Positions 26,766 to 36,174 of a DNA stretch of 64,000 nucleotides are shown here, one piece after another; position 1 is the stretch's first letter, and each line of letters opens with the position of its first letter. Origin of the DNA: Gilliamella sp. Choc4-2 (GTDB lineage: Bacteria > Pseudomonadota > Gammaproteobacteria > Enterobacterales > Orbaceae). The notes beneath the pieces were generated by a model. The model was given only the letters and a program-made list of their open reading frames with translations, did no database searches and had not been told where the DNA came from. A program made the translations under genes and the position numbers. The stretch covers positions 1 through 64,000 of the forward strand of contig NZ_LZHG01000068.1 in NCBI RefSeq assembly GCF_001690355.1, in the 5' to 3' direction.

Positions 26766-27521
26766 TTAGTAATAAATTGCGATATTTTGAGAATGAACTT
26801 TTTCTATTTTAACAGTGGTTTCAAAGACATCTTCTAAAATAACTGAGTTCATAATCTGTTCTGGGGTTCCTTGATAAACTAACTCACCATTTTTCATCGC
26901 TAAGATGTAATCTGAATATACGGATGCAAAGTTGATATCATGAATAACAATCACAATGGTTTTACCCAGCTCATCGGCTGCGCGGCGCAATTGTTTCATC
27001 ATGGCAACAGCATGTTTCATATCAAGATTATTGAGTGGTTCATCAAGTAATACATATTTAGTATCTTGACATAACACCATAGCAACATAAGCTCGTTGCC
27101 GTTGACCACCAGATAATTCATCTAAAAAGCGGTCTTTATATTCAGTAAGATCTAAAAAATCGAGCGCTCGATAAATATGGTTATAATCATCAGCATTTAA
27201 ACGCCCTTTGGTATAAGGATAACGCCCAAATCCAACTAGTTCAAAAACAGACAATCTACTGGTAAAACGGTTTTCTTGTCTCAATACTGATAAATAAGTG
27301 GCAAGTTTATCACTTGGCGTATTAACAACATCCATATTTTGAATTTTAACTTGTCCTTCATCAGCTAATAGAAGACGACTTATAATTGATAATAGCGTCG
27401 ATTTCCCCGCCCCATTTGGACCAATAATAGCAGTAATTCCACCTTGTGAAATCGTCGCGTTGACATTTTTTAATACAGATACTGTTTGATAGTTTTTACT
27501 AACATTATCAATTTTTATCAC
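26766..27521 (-). CDS. Iron-siderophore ABC transporter ATPase (YclP/CeuD-like)
   Basis: The 251-residue ATPase drives import of ferric siderophore through the two preceding permeases. It has Walker A GPNGAGKSTLL (about residues 35-45), the signature LSGGQRQRAYVAMVL, Walker B KYVLLDEPLNNLD and the switch His in IVIVIHDINFAS. The length and FepC-like sequence match the YclP/CeuD/VctC group of catechol or petrobactin importers. Its start overlaps the end of the upstream permease gene by four bases, so it is the last gene of a four-gene operon. Confidence 0.93.
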   Translation of the reverse strand: MIKIDNVSKNYQTVSVLKNVNATISQGGITAIIGPNGAGKSTLLSIISRLLLADEGQVKIQNMDVVNTPSDKLATYLSVLRQENRFTSRLSVFELVGFGRYPYTKGRLNADDYNHIYRALDFLDLTEYKDRFLDELSGGQRQRAYVAMVLCQDTKYVLLDEPLNNLDMKHAVAMMKQLRRAADELGKTIVIVIHDINFASVYSDYILAMKNGELVYQGTPEQIMNSVILEDVFETTVKIEKVHSQNIAIYY

Positions 27522-28489
27522 TTTGGAACCTTTTTTAATAATAAGAAGATAAACAAAGAACCACCAATGAATTCAATGACAATGGATAATGCACCAACCA
27601 TATTTAATACTCGCTCTAAAAACATTTGTCCACCGACCAGAAAAATAACACCTAACAAAAAAGCAGTAGGCAATAAAAAACGATGTTGGCTTGATCCACT
27701 AATACTATAAGCTAAATTAGTAATTAAAAGCCCCAAAAAAGTGAATGGACCGACTAATGCCGTTGACACTGACACTAAAACTGAAACTAGCAATAATATA
27801 ATAGTGACACTTTTTTGATAATCGATACCCAAATTGATTGCATTATCCCGACCCAACGCAAGTACATCAAATTTAAATCGCATTTGCCATAAAAATAGAC
27901 CAACAATAGCTACTATTACTAACGAAAAGATAATCAATATAGGCTCTGCACGTGTAAATGTAGCAAAAATACGACTTTGAAGCACAGCGAATTCAGACGG
28001 GGTCATCAAGCGTTGCAATAGATTAGAAAAACTACGGAATAATGTGCCTAAAATAATTCCTATTAATAATACCAAATGTAAATTTTTCTTGATTCTAGTA
28101 AACAAACCTCGATATAAAAATAAAGAGAATAGAATTAATAAAAGTGATTCGAATACAAATTTACCAATAATACCAATATAAGGAATACCTTGTGAATCAA
28201 TACAAAAGATTACAACTGTTTGAATAAGTACAAATAGTGATTCAAATCCCATAATAGAAGGTGTTAATATCCGATTGTTGGTAACTGTTTGAAAAAGCAG
28301 TGTTGATGTCGCAGCCGAAAAAGCGACTAAAATCATAGTTAGCATTACCCACGTTCGATGCTTCAAAATATAGCTAATATTGCCTTTAAGGTTGAAAGTC
28401 ATAAAACATATTATGCAAACTAGAGCAATAATTAACAATAAAAGAACTCTTTTTTGACACAAAATATGGCGTTTTTGATTAACTAACAT
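27518..28489 (-). CDS. Iron-siderophore ABC transporter permease (YclO/CeuC-like)
   Basis: FecCD-family permease of 323 residues, with about nine hydrophobic helices and the family segment VGPFTFLGLLITNLAYSISG near residue 245 that contacts the ATPase. It pairs with the next permease to form a heterodimeric channel, as in YclN/YclO and CeuB/CeuC. It overlaps the neighbouring permease gene by 11 bases and the ATPase gene by four. An N-terminal stretch of basic residues (NQKRHILCQKRV) precedes the first helix. Confidence 0.92.
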   Translation of the reverse strand: MLVNQKRHILCQKRVLLLLIIALVCIICFMTFNLKGNISYILKHRTWVMLTMILVAFSAATSTLLFQTVTNNRILTPSIMGFESLFVLIQTVVIFCIDSQGIPYIGIIGKFVFESLLLILFSLFLYRGLFTRIKKNLHLVLLIGIILGTLFRSFSNLLQRLMTPSEFAVLQSRIFATFTRAEPILIIFSLVIVAIVGLFLWQMRFKFDVLALGRDNAINLGIDYQKSVTIILLLVSVLVSVSTALVGPFTFLGLLITNLAYSISGSSQHRFLLPTAFLLGVIFLVGGQMFLERVLNMVGALSIVIEFIGGSLFIFLLLKKVPK

Positions 28490-29438
28490 GACGTTTTCGA
28501 CTCAACAATATTAAAAAAATAATAGCGCCAACTACGCCAAGAATAACACTCACGGGGATCTCAAAAGGATAGCGAATTACACGCCCAATAATATCGCAAA
28601 TTAAAACTAATCCACTACCAAACAAACAGATCCATGGCATGGTTTTACGAACATTGTCTCCAAATAATAAACTAACAATATTTGGTACAATCAATCCTAA
28701 AAATGGTAAAACTCCAACAACTACAACGACAATACCGCCAATTAATGCAATAACAATAAGCCCTGTAAACATAACACGACGATAGTTAAGCCCTACATTA
28801 ATAGAAAAATCACGCCCCAAGCCAACTACAGTAAACTGATCCGCACACCAACAAGCAAGTAATGTCAAACCACCCACCAACCATAATAATTCGTAACGGC
28901 CTTTTAAAATAGCTGAAAAATCACCTGATTCCCAACCACCAAGTGATTGTAATAAATCAAAATACATGGCAAAAAATGTAGTAATAGCGCTAATAACTGC
29001 ACCTAACATAATGCCAATAAGAGGTACCATTATTGCTGACTTTAAAATAATCTTTCGAGAAATCGCCATAAATATCATTGTGCCAATCATAGCAAATAGG
29101 CTAGCAACAACCATTTTAGTCATAACACTAGCGCCAGGAGCTAGAACCATCATAACTAATAAGCCAAGACTAGCCGATTGAGTAGTGCCAACTAAAGAGG
29201 GTTCAACAAATCGATTTTGTGTTAATAATTGCATAATCAAACCTGCAACACTCATGGCGCTACCAGCTAACAATAAGGCAACAGTTCTAGGAATACGGCT
29301 TACAAAAAAAATCTCACGCATATTGCTATCTGACCATAAATCAAATAGTGTCACATGCCCTGCACCAATAAATAAACTTATTGCAGTCATGATCAATAAA
29401 ATGAACATGCCTGCAATAAAATAAAATGATTTAATCAT
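28479..29438 (-). CDS. Iron-siderophore ABC transporter permease (YclN/CeuB-like)
   Basis: FecCD-family permease of 319 residues. Visible marks are SRIPRTVALLLAGSAMSVAG near residue 46, the conserved FVEPSLVGTTQSA loop, and VGVLPFLGLIVPNIVSLLFG before the ATPase-coupling helix. It follows the binding-protein gene by 8 bases and overlaps the second permease gene. Together they carry ferric siderophore across the inner membrane. Confidence 0.93.
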   Translation of the reverse strand: MIKSFYFIAGMFILLIMTAISLFIGAGHVTLFDLWSDSNMREIFFVSRIPRTVALLLAGSAMSVAGLIMQLLTQNRFVEPSLVGTTQSASLGLLVMMVLAPGASVMTKMVVASLFAMIGTMIFMAISRKIILKSAIMVPLIGIMLGAVISAITTFFAMYFDLLQSLGGWESGDFSAILKGRYELLWLVGGLTLLACWCADQFTVVGLGRDFSINVGLNYRRVMFTGLIVIALIGGIVVVVVGVLPFLGLIVPNIVSLLFGDNVRKTMPWICLFGSGLVLICDIIGRVIRYPFEIPVSVILGVVGAIIFLILLSRKRHVS

Positions 29439-29446
29439 GTTTTACA

Positions 29447-30400
29447 TTAATGTGCTGGTTCACTTTGCAAAGCGGCATCTATTTGGTCCATCAAATGGCT
29501 ATAGGTTTGGATACCACCAGCAATATACATGGAAGAAGAATCTAAATAAACGATATGGTTTTGTCGCCATGCCGCAGTTTTTCGGATCAATTCATTGTCA
29601 AGTACTTGTTGTGCAGACTGAGCTTCTTTATTACCAATTGCATTATCTCTATCTAACACAAATATCCACTGCGGATTAACACTCAAAATAAATTCAGAGG
29701 TAACTGCATTACCATGACGACCAGCTTCTTGGAAAGTGGTTGCAGGCTGAAAACCAAGTACATCAAACACAAAACCAAAACGAGATTTTGAACCATAAGC
29801 CGACATTTTACCGCCATTAACCATAATCACAAGTGCTGTGCCAGCCGTAGTTGTCTTAGTTTTCAATTGTTCGATTTTTTGATTAAAATCGACAATAAGT
29901 TTCTTAGCTTCATTTTGTTTATTGAAGATTGAGCCTAATTGTTCTGTTCTTTGAGTTAAACTGATTAAAAAGTTATTTGGGTCAATATCTAAAGAAATCG
30001 TCGGAGCAATATCATTCAATTTTTTATAAGCATCAGTAGCACGACCTCCAGCAACAATAACATCTGGCTGAATTGAACTTAAAACTTCATAATTAGGCTC
30101 AAATAAAGTGCCCACATTAGTGTAGTCTTTGCGCTCATATTTAGATAAAAAAGTTGGATAATGCACATCTGATTGAGGCACAGCCGTCACAGGAATATTT
30201 AATGCGTCCATGATATCAAGTGTTGCAGTATTAAAAACAACAACTTTTTTAGGATTTTCAGGCAGATTAGTTTTACCTTGAGCATGTTCAATGATAAGTG
30301 TATTTGCAGAAGTTTGCTGTTCTTTTTTATTGTCACATCCAACCAAAACAAGCAAAACAGCAAGTAAAACTAAAAATTTCACTTTGATATATGAATACAT
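29447..30400 (-). CDS. Siderophore-binding lipoprotein (YclQ/CeuE-like)
   Basis: The 317-residue protein has a lipoprotein signal peptide ending in the lipobox LVLVGCDNKK (Cys about residue 22), so it is membrane-anchored. The rest is a class III periplasmic binding fold: HAQGKTNLPENPKKVVVFN, DIMDALNIPVTAVPQ, and QPDVIVAGGRATDAY. YclQ and CeuE bind catecholate and petrobactin-type ferric siderophores. First gene of a four-gene transporter operon behind a Fur-box-like site. The siderophore itself cannot be deduced, and no outer-membrane receptor is nearby. Confidence 0.9.
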   Translation of the reverse strand: MYSYIKVKFLVLLAVLLVLVGCDNKKEQQTSANTLIIEHAQGKTNLPENPKKVVVFNTATLDIMDALNIPVTAVPQSDVHYPTFLSKYERKDYTNVGTLFEPNYEVLSSIQPDVIVAGGRATDAYKKLNDIAPTISLDIDPNNFLISLTQRTEQLGSIFNKQNEAKKLIVDFNQKIEQLKTKTTTAGTALVIMVNGGKMSAYGSKSRFGFVFDVLGFQPATTFQEAGRHGNAVTSEFILSVNPQWIFVLDRDNAIGNKEAQSAQQVLDNELIRKTAAWRQNHIVYLDSSSMYIAGGIQTYSHLMDQIDAALQSEPAH

Positions 30401-30439
30401 TGTAACTCCTAATTATCAGCCAAGTAAAAAAACAAAAAC

Positions 30440-30458
30440 GATAATTATAATAATTATC
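30440..30458. promoter_or_regulatory. Fur box upstream of the siderophore transporter operon
   Basis: GATAATTATAATAATTATC matches the 19-bp Fur consensus GATAATGATAATCATTATC at all but two positions. It sits 40 bases upstream of the binding-lipoprotein gene, so iron should repress the operon through Fur. Confidence 0.85.
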
Positions 30459-30570
30459 ATTTACATCATGATTGTAACTAAAAATTTTGTTCTATTCAAT
30501 GTACTTTAAATGTTTAAAAAACTAATATGTGATAAGAAATAGATTAAATAACTCTGAAATGAACGGATTA

Positions 30571-30599
30571 AAAAGCTATCGATTTTTATTCGATAGCAT
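30571..30599 (-). terminator. Rho-independent terminator after glnG
   Basis: On the minus strand GCTATCGA and TCGATAGC form an eight-pair stem with a seven-base loop followed by TTTTT. It lies 16 bases after the glnG stop and ends the glnA-glnL-glnG transcript. Confidence 0.88.
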
Positions 30600-30614
30600 A
30601 ATTAATATTGATAA

Positions 30615-32069
30615 TTAGAGTTGTTTAGTGTGATCAAGGGATAAATCTTTAAGTTTTCTAGTTAAGGTATTTCGCCCCCAGCCTAGCAGATGAGAAGCAT
30701 CTTGTTTATGGCCTCGAGTAAAATCAAGCGCACTTCTTAATAAGATTCGTTCAACATCATTTATTGCTTCAGTCAAAATTCCTGTTTTACCATCTACTAA
30801 TGCTTGCTTTGCCCATTGTTCCAGCAATACCTTCCAATCAACTTCTTGTTGAGAAAAGTGGCTTGTAGGCAATGTGGTTTTTTCATTTGCAACAACTGTT
30901 TTAGTTGACGATAATTGCAATAATTCTGGCGGTAAGTCCTGAACTATAACTTCTTTATTTGAAGACATTACGGTAACCCAGCGACAAATATTTTCAAGTT
31001 GACGAACATTACCTGGCCAATTAAAGCGACATAAAACATTTAAAGCTTCCGAACTAAACACTTTACTTTCTACCCCCAATTCTTTTGCTGCTGTATGTAA
31101 AAAATGTTCTGATAGTTTTGGTATATCTTCAGTTCGATCGCGTAGCGGTGGCAATAAGATACGAATTACATTTAAACGATGAAAAAGATCTTCTCTAAAT
31201 TTCCCCTCACGAACCCTAGCTTGTAAATCTTGATGAGTAGCTGCGATAATACGAACATCTACTTTGACAGGTGAATAACCGCCAATACGATAAAATTGCC
31301 CATCAGCAAGCACCCTTAATAATCTGGTTTGAACATCAAGAGGCATATCACCAATTTCATCTAGGAATAATGTACCACCATTCGCTTGTTCAAACCTTCC
31401 GTGCCTAATTTGAACTGCACCAGTAAACGCCCCTTTTTCATGACCAAAAAGTTCTGACTCAATAAGATCTTTAGGTATGGCTGCCATATTTAGCGCAATA
31501 AAAGGTGATTGTGAGCGTGGACTATGGGTATGTAGTGCTTTAGCTACTAACTCTTTCCCCGTTCCCGATTCACCATTAATTAATACACTAATTGATGATT
31601 TAGAAAGCCTACCAATAATACGAAAAACTTCCTGCATTGAAGGTGCTTCGCCAATAATGCTTGTAGAGGCTTTGGTTGTAACACGATGATGTGACTTGTC
31701 ACGTTGATTTTGTAATATGGCTCGTTCAACAAGCTGAATAACCTCATCAACATCAAAAGGTTTGGGGATGTAATCATAAGCTCCTTTCTGATAGGAATTC
31801 ACTGCTGCATCAAGATCAGAATGTGCAGTCATTATGATCACCGGTAAATTGGGTTCATGTTCTTTGACATAATGAAGTAAAGTTAATCCATCTAATCCTG
31901 GCATTTTTATATCCGAAATTAATACAGCAGGTTTTTGCACATGTGTGGTTAATGCATCAATGACTTCTTGTCCCGTCGCAAAGCTAACACAAGTAAAATG
32001 GGCATTTTTTAGAGCTTTTTCTAACACCCATCTAATTGAGCTATCATCATCAACAATCCAAACATTCAT
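30615..32069 (-). CDS. glnG: Nitrogen regulator NtrC (GlnG), sigma-54 activator
   Basis: The 484-residue protein has a receiver domain with Asp53 (LISDIKMPGLDG) and Lys in YIPKPFDVDE, an AAA+ domain with Walker A GESGTGKELVA, the sigma-54 contact GAFTGA and Walker B GGTLFLDEIGD, and a C-terminal Fis-type helix-turn-helix (HLLGWGRNTLTRKLKDL). Phosphorylated NtrC activates sigma-54 promoters such as the glnA promoter in this window. It follows glnL by 11 bases. It is slightly longer than E. coli NtrC (469), mostly in the linker before the DNA-binding domain. Confidence 0.97.
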   Translation of the reverse strand: MNVWIVDDDSSIRWVLEKALKNAHFTCVSFATGQEVIDALTTHVQKPAVLISDIKMPGLDGLTLLHYVKEHEPNLPVIIMTAHSDLDAAVNSYQKGAYDYIPKPFDVDEVIQLVERAILQNQRDKSHHRVTTKASTSIIGEAPSMQEVFRIIGRLSKSSISVLINGESGTGKELVAKALHTHSPRSQSPFIALNMAAIPKDLIESELFGHEKGAFTGAVQIRHGRFEQANGGTLFLDEIGDMPLDVQTRLLRVLADGQFYRIGGYSPVKVDVRIIAATHQDLQARVREGKFREDLFHRLNVIRILLPPLRDRTEDIPKLSEHFLHTAAKELGVESKVFSSEALNVLCRFNWPGNVRQLENICRWVTVMSSNKEVIVQDLPPELLQLSSTKTVVANEKTTLPTSHFSQQEVDWKVLLEQWAKQALVDGKTGILTEAINDVERILLRSALDFTRGHKQDASHLLGWGRNTLTRKLKDLSLDHTKQL

Positions 32070-32080
32070 TTTAACTTACC

Positions 32081-33130
32081 TCATTGTTTAATTGGTAAAT
32101 ATACCGAGAATTCTGTATGTCCAGGCCAACTGTTAAATTCGATTTTTCCATGATGTTGGTCAACAATATTATGTGCAATGGAAAGCCCGATACCTGTTCC
32201 TCCTTCATAACCACTCACCATTGGATAAAAAAGTGTGTCTTGTATATGAATAGGCACACCAGGTCCATTATCTTCAATATCTATCCGTGCACATAACCGA
32301 TAACGTTGTCCATGTAAAGTAACTTGAAAAGCTGTCCGTGTTCTGATCGTAATTGTACCTATATTTGACCCGATAGCTTGCAAAGCATTACGAACAATAT
32401 TTAAAATTACCTGCTCTATTCGTTCAGAGTCATGAATAAAATCAGGTAAGCTTGGATCATAATCACGCAGAATTTTAATATTGGTTGTCTTTTCTAAACA
32501 CAGCAAAGCATAGATACGTTCTATTGCTTGATGAATACTTTGTTCTTTTTGCTGTAATCGTTGCTGTGGGCCTAATAACCTATCCACCAGATTTCTTAAC
32601 CTATCCGCTTGTTCAATAATAATTTTTGTGTAATCTTGCAATTCATTTTTAGGTAGTTCACGTGATAATAATTGAGCAGCGCCTCGAAGCCCTCCTAGTG
32701 GATTTTTAATTTCATGAGCTAGTCCACGAACTAATTCACGAGCAGCACTCTGTTGAGCTTGTTGCAATTGTTCTTGGCTAAGACGTTTATGGCTATTTAA
32801 TGGAGTCATTTCAATTAAAATCTGTCCATTAACTAATAGTTGAGCGGTCAATGTTAAAATATGCAATTCATTATTGATAACTAAATTGACTTCATTATCT
32901 GTAAAACCTTGATTTTGCTCTAATGTACTGAGCATTAAATCTATATCTAAAGAAAAGTATCCCAGCAAATCAGGAAGATAACTTTCTAATAATTTTTTTG
33001 AACTTTGTGCTAATAATTGCTGCGCAGCAATATTGGCATACAAAATATTAAGTTTAGTATCAAGTAATAAAATACTTGTAATCATAGAATCGAGAACAAG
33101 ATTAGCATCAGATTCATTATTAAATGTCAT
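32081..33130 (-). CDS. glnL: Nitrogen sensor kinase NtrB (GlnL)
   Basis: NtrB phosphorylates or dephosphorylates NtrC under control of PII. The protein has an N-terminal PAS domain and the phospho-acceptor His139 in [20 protein letters not shown], with ATPase boxes [19 protein letters not shown] and [13 protein letters not shown] set the start at the ATG at 33130, giving 349 residues, exactly the E. coli length, with GGACGG upstream. An in-frame GTG at 33160 lies inside a hairpin stem and is less likely. It is cytoplasmic, with no membrane segment. Confidence 0.96.
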   Translation of the reverse strand: MTFNNESDANLVLDSMITSILLLDTKLNILYANIAAQQLLAQSSKKLLESYLPDLLGYFSLDIDLMLSTLEQNQGFTDNEVNLVINNELHILTLTAQLLVNGQILIEMTPLNSHKRLSQEQLQQAQQSAARELVRGLAHEIKNPLGGLRGAAQLLSRELPKNELQDYTKIIIEQADRLRNLVDRLLGPQQRLQQKEQSIHQAIERIYALLCLEKTTNIKILRDYDPSLPDFIHDSERIEQVILNIVRNALQAIGSNIGTITIRTRTAFQVTLHGQRYRLCARIDIEDNGPGVPIHIQDTLFYPMVSGYEGGTGIGLSIAHNIVDQHHGKIEFNSWPGHTEFSVYLPIKQ

Positions 33131-33153
33131 CGTTGGTTTTCCGTCCTGATTAG

Positions 33154-33179
33154 AAACCACCGCAAATTAACGGTGGTTT
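33154..33179 (-). other. Hairpin between glnA and glnL
   Basis: AAACCACCG and CGGTGGTTT form a nine-pair stem with an eight-base loop in the short glnA-glnL gap. Only three T residues follow, so it may be a leaky terminator or an RNA-processing stop that keeps glnL-glnG expression below glnA, as is known for the E. coli operon. Confidence 0.6.
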
Positions 33180-33202
33180 GATAGGTTAAATTACTATATA
33201 GT

Positions 33203-34612
33203 TTATAGACTATAGTACATTTCAAACTCAACTGGGTGTGGTGTCATACGTACACGATCAACGTCTTGACGTTTTAAATCAATGTATGCATCAATAGTAT
33301 CGTTAGTAAATACGTTACCACGTGTTAAGAATTCACGATCTGCATCTAATGCATTAAGTGCTTCTTCAAGTGACCCCGCAACCTGAGGAATTAATTTAGA
33401 CTCTTCTGGTGGTAAGTCATATAAGTTTTTATCCATGGCATCACCTGGATGAATCTTATTGATAATGCCGTCTAAACCAGCCATTAACTGAGCAGCAAAT
33501 GCTAAGTATGGGTTAGCTGCTGGATCTGGGAAGCGAACTTCAATACGTCGCGCTTTAGGACTAGTAACAACTGGGATACGAATTGATGCAGAACGGTTAC
33601 GAGCAGAATATGCAAGCATAACTGGTGCTTCATATCCTGGAACTAGGCGTTTATAAGAGTTAGTTGCAGGATTAGTAAATGCATTAATTGCTTTAGCGTG
33701 TTTAATAATACCACCAATATAGAATAATGCCATTTCAGAAAGGCCAGCATATTTGTCACCAGCAAAAAGATTTACGCCATCTTTAGCAAGTGATTGGTGA
33801 CAGTGCATACCAGAACCGTTATCGCCAAACATAGGCTTTGGCATAAATGTCGCAGTTTTACCATATGCGTGTGCCACATTTTGTACAACATATTTGTAAA
33901 TTTGAACTTCATCAGCTTTTTTAGTTAATGTATTGAAACGGCAGGCAATCTCATTTTGGCCAGCTGTTGCAACTTCATGGTGATGCGCTTCAACAACTAA
34001 ACCAAGTTGTTCCATGATTAAACACATTTCAGAACGAATATCTTGTGATGAATCAACAGGAGGAAGTGGGAAGTAACCACCTTTAACGCTAGGACGATGG
34101 CCTTTATTACCTTCTTCATATTTTGTGCCAGAGTTCCAAGCTGCTTCAATATCATCAATATGAACAAAACTACCAGACATTGGCGATCCAAAACGAACAT
34201 CATCAAATAAGAAAAATTCTGGTTCAGGACCGAAAATAACAGTATCAGCAATACCTGATGATTTTAAAAATTCTTCGGCACGTTTAGCAATTGAACGCGG
34301 GTCACGATCGTATCCTTGCAGCGTTGCTGGCTCTAAAACATCACAACGTAGATTTAATGTTGCATTTTCAAAAAATGGGTCGATTACCGCCGTTGAAGGA
34401 TCCGGCATTAATACCATATCTGATTCATTAATACCCTTCCAACCAGCAATTGATGAACCATCAAACATTTTGCCATCTTCAAAAAAATCATCATCAATTT
34501 GATTAACAGGGATAGTTACGTGTTGCTCTTTACCTTTAGTATCTGTAAAACGTAAATCAACAAATTTAACATCATTTTCTTTAATTAGTGTTAAAACTTT
34601 TTGTATAGACAT
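33203..34612 (-). CDS. glnA: Glutamine synthetase type I (GlnA)
   Basis: GlnA makes glutamine from glutamate, ammonia and ATP as a dodecamer. At 469 residues it has the E. coli length. Motifs are [26 protein letters not shown], the metal and glutamate site [16 protein letters not shown], the latch segment [20 protein letters not shown], and the adenylylation tyrosine in [11 protein letters not shown]. The tyrosine implies control by GlnE, not in this window. A GGAG precedes the ATG, and a sigma-54 promoter with NtrC-like sites lies upstream. Confidence 0.98.
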   Translation of the reverse strand: MSIQKVLTLIKENDVKFVDLRFTDTKGKEQHVTIPVNQIDDDFFEDGKMFDGSSIAGWKGINESDMVLMPDPSTAVIDPFFENATLNLRCDVLEPATLQGYDRDPRSIAKRAEEFLKSSGIADTVIFGPEPEFFLFDDVRFGSPMSGSFVHIDDIEAAWNSGTKYEEGNKGHRPSVKGGYFPLPPVDSSQDIRSEMCLIMEQLGLVVEAHHHEVATAGQNEIACRFNTLTKKADEVQIYKYVVQNVAHAYGKTATFMPKPMFGDNGSGMHCHQSLAKDGVNLFAGDKYAGLSEMALFYIGGIIKHAKAINAFTNPATNSYKRLVPGYEAPVMLAYSARNRSASIRIPVVTSPKARRIEVRFPDPAANPYLAFAAQLMAGLDGIINKIHPGDAMDKNLYDLPPEESKLIPQVAGSLEEALNALDADREFLTRGNVFTNDTIDAYIDLKRQDVDRVRMTPHPVEFEMYYSL

Positions 34613-34691
34613 GTAGCTTCTCCATTGAGGACAAATAATTGTTCAGTATATGGCATACTCGCCAAGTAATTTATTTATGTAAATAGAGTGT

Positions 34692-34708
34692 ATGCAAATA
34701 TGATGCCA
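34692..34708 (-). promoter_or_regulatory. Sigma-54 promoter of glnA
   Basis: On the minus strand TGGCAT-CATAT-TTGCAT has the GG and GC dinucleotides exactly ten bases apart, as sigma-54 requires. It lies about 80 bases before the glnA ATG and predicts transcription starting near 34682. Confidence 0.88.
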
Positions 34709-34765
34709 TTTTTTTGTGTTTTTTTAATCATTTTTATTATGTAAATAATAACACAAACATCACAA

Positions 34766-34782
34766 CACACCAAAACAATGCA
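34766..34782. promoter_or_regulatory. NtrC-like binding site 2 upstream of glnA
   Basis: CACACCAAAACAATGCA matches the known E. coli site TGCACCAACATGGTGCT at about 10 of 17 positions. It is centred near -92 from the predicted start and 20 bp, two helical turns, from the neighbouring site. Confidence 0.5.
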
Positions 34783-34785
34783 TTA

Positions 34786-34802
34786 AGCACCAAATAGATG
34801 CA
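34786..34802. promoter_or_regulatory. NtrC-like binding site 1 upstream of glnA
   Basis: AGCACCAAATAGATGCA closely resembles the E. coli site AGCACTATATTGGTGCA. It is centred near -112 from the predicted sigma-54 start, in the range expected of an NtrC enhancer. Confidence 0.65.
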
Positions 34803-35163
34803 CTAAAATAAGACATATAATATGTACACAAGTTATATTGTTATGTTAATTAATGCTTAATATATTTACTAAATAAATTTAGTTAAATTATCTTCAAAAG
34901 ATGACTCATAATTTTATATTAAATATTTCTCAACTCGATTTTAACTTCATTGAATATCGAACTTTAATAAGCGCATAAATCTGGTAGTGTTAAACAATTT
35001 AATCAAACTATTAAGCTAATAACTCAAAAACTTTTTAACACTTTACTTGTTACAAAGATTTTAAGCATACTATGGCAAGTTTTCTTATATTTCTACTATA
35101 TTTCAGTTTGTAATATCGTTATAATCTGCGTTTATATCGAAAAAATTAGGTAATCATACAAGT

Positions 35164-35604
35164 ATGGAATTTCTTACACTCGAATTACTACCTTTTATAA
35201 AAAATCATATTTTACTTTCACTCGGTTGGATTATTTTAGTTATTGCAATTATTGTATTGACCATCAAAAGTAAATTATCTAAAGTTCAAAACATTAATAA
35301 TGCTCAAGCAATTAATTTAATAAATAAACAAGATGCAATTGTTGTTGATGTTCGCTCAGCAGATAACTTTAAAAAAGGGCATATTACTGAGTCTTATAAC
35401 ATTTTGCCAATTGATATTAAAAATGCGAATATTAAGCCAATTGAAAAATTTAAAGAAAAGTTTGTTGTTTTAGTTGACGAAAATGGTTTATCATCAACGG
35501 CTATTGGTGAAATCCTTGTAAAGCAAGGCTTTTTGCATGTCTTTACATTGAAAGATGGCATTGTAGGATGGAATAGCGAAAATTTACCATTAGTAAGAAA
35601 ATAA
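35164..35604 (+). CDS. yibN: YibN-like membrane-anchored rhodanese
   Basis: The 146-residue protein has one N-terminal transmembrane helix (about residues 15-35) and a rhodanese domain with VVDVRSADNFKKGHI and the NILP segment, the YibN layout. The expected active-site loop near residue 99 reads VLVDENGLSS with no cysteine, so sulfurtransferase activity is doubtful; E. coli YibN keeps a Cys here. It may have a structural or membrane role. It precedes secB by 25 bases, as yibN does in E. coli except that grxC is missing in between. Confidence 0.85.
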   Translation: MEFLTLELLPFIKNHILLSLGWIILVIAIIVLTIKSKLSKVQNINNAQAINLINKQDAIVVDVRSADNFKKGHITESYNILPIDIKNANIKPIEKFKEKFVVLVDENGLSSTAIGEILVKQGFLHVFTLKDGIVGWNSENLPLVRK

Positions 35605-35629
35605 TATAATTTTAAAATAAGGTTTTATC

Positions 35630-36130
35630 ATGACAGAACAAAACAATACACAACGTTCAGAAACACAATTTGCGATTCAACGAATCTACACTAAAGATGT
35701 TTCTTTTGAAACCAACAATGTACCTGAGATATTTACTAAGCAGTTCCAGCCTGCTATGAATGTTGAGCTAAATTCTTCCTCTCAATTGTTGAATGAAAAT
35801 GTATTTGAAGTTGCATTACGCGTTACAGTTACAATGAAATCACAAGATGAAGTAGTTTATATTTGTGAAGTAACTCAAGCAGGTATTTTTTCTGTTGTTG
35901 GATTCAATGATGCTCAATTACAACATTGCCTCGGCGCTTATTGTCCTAATATTTTGTTCCCTTATGCACGTGAAACTATTTCTGGTTTAGTTAGTAAAGG
36001 TACATTCCCTCCAGTAAATTTAGAGCCAGTTAACTTTGATGTGTTATTTATGAATTATCTTCAACAACAGCAACAACAAGCTGAAGCTAATGTTGGAGCC
36101 GAATCTGAAACAAACGAAACGCTACAATGA
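35630..36130 (+). CDS. secB: Protein-export chaperone SecB
   Basis: SecB tetramers keep preproteins unfolded and deliver them to SecA. The 166-residue protein holds [33 protein letters not shown], the conserved [34 protein letters not shown] and an acidic C-terminus. It is about ten residues longer than E. coli SecB, with a QQQQQ-rich tail. AAGG precedes the ATG; it is followed by gpsA after 44 bases. Confidence 0.97.
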   Translation: MTEQNNTQRSETQFAIQRIYTKDVSFETNNVPEIFTKQFQPAMNVELNSSSQLLNENVFEVALRVTVTMKSQDEVVYICEVTQAGIFSVVGFNDAQLQHCLGAYCPNILFPYARETISGLVSKGTFPPVNLEPVNFDVLFMNYLQQQQQQAEANVGAESETNETLQ

Positions 36131-36174
36131 TTTTTCTAAATTAATTAACATTAACGATAAATTAATAAATTGTT

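Larger units (their letters stand above)
34613..35163. other. Divergent control region between glnA and the yibN-like gene
   Basis: This 551-base region contains the sigma-54 promoter and NtrC-like sites for glnA. From about 34810 to 35100 it is AT-rich with no frame or hairpin I would call. A TATAAT at 35120-35125 could be the -10 element for the plus-strand rhodanese gene, but I see no good -35. Confidence 0.6.
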
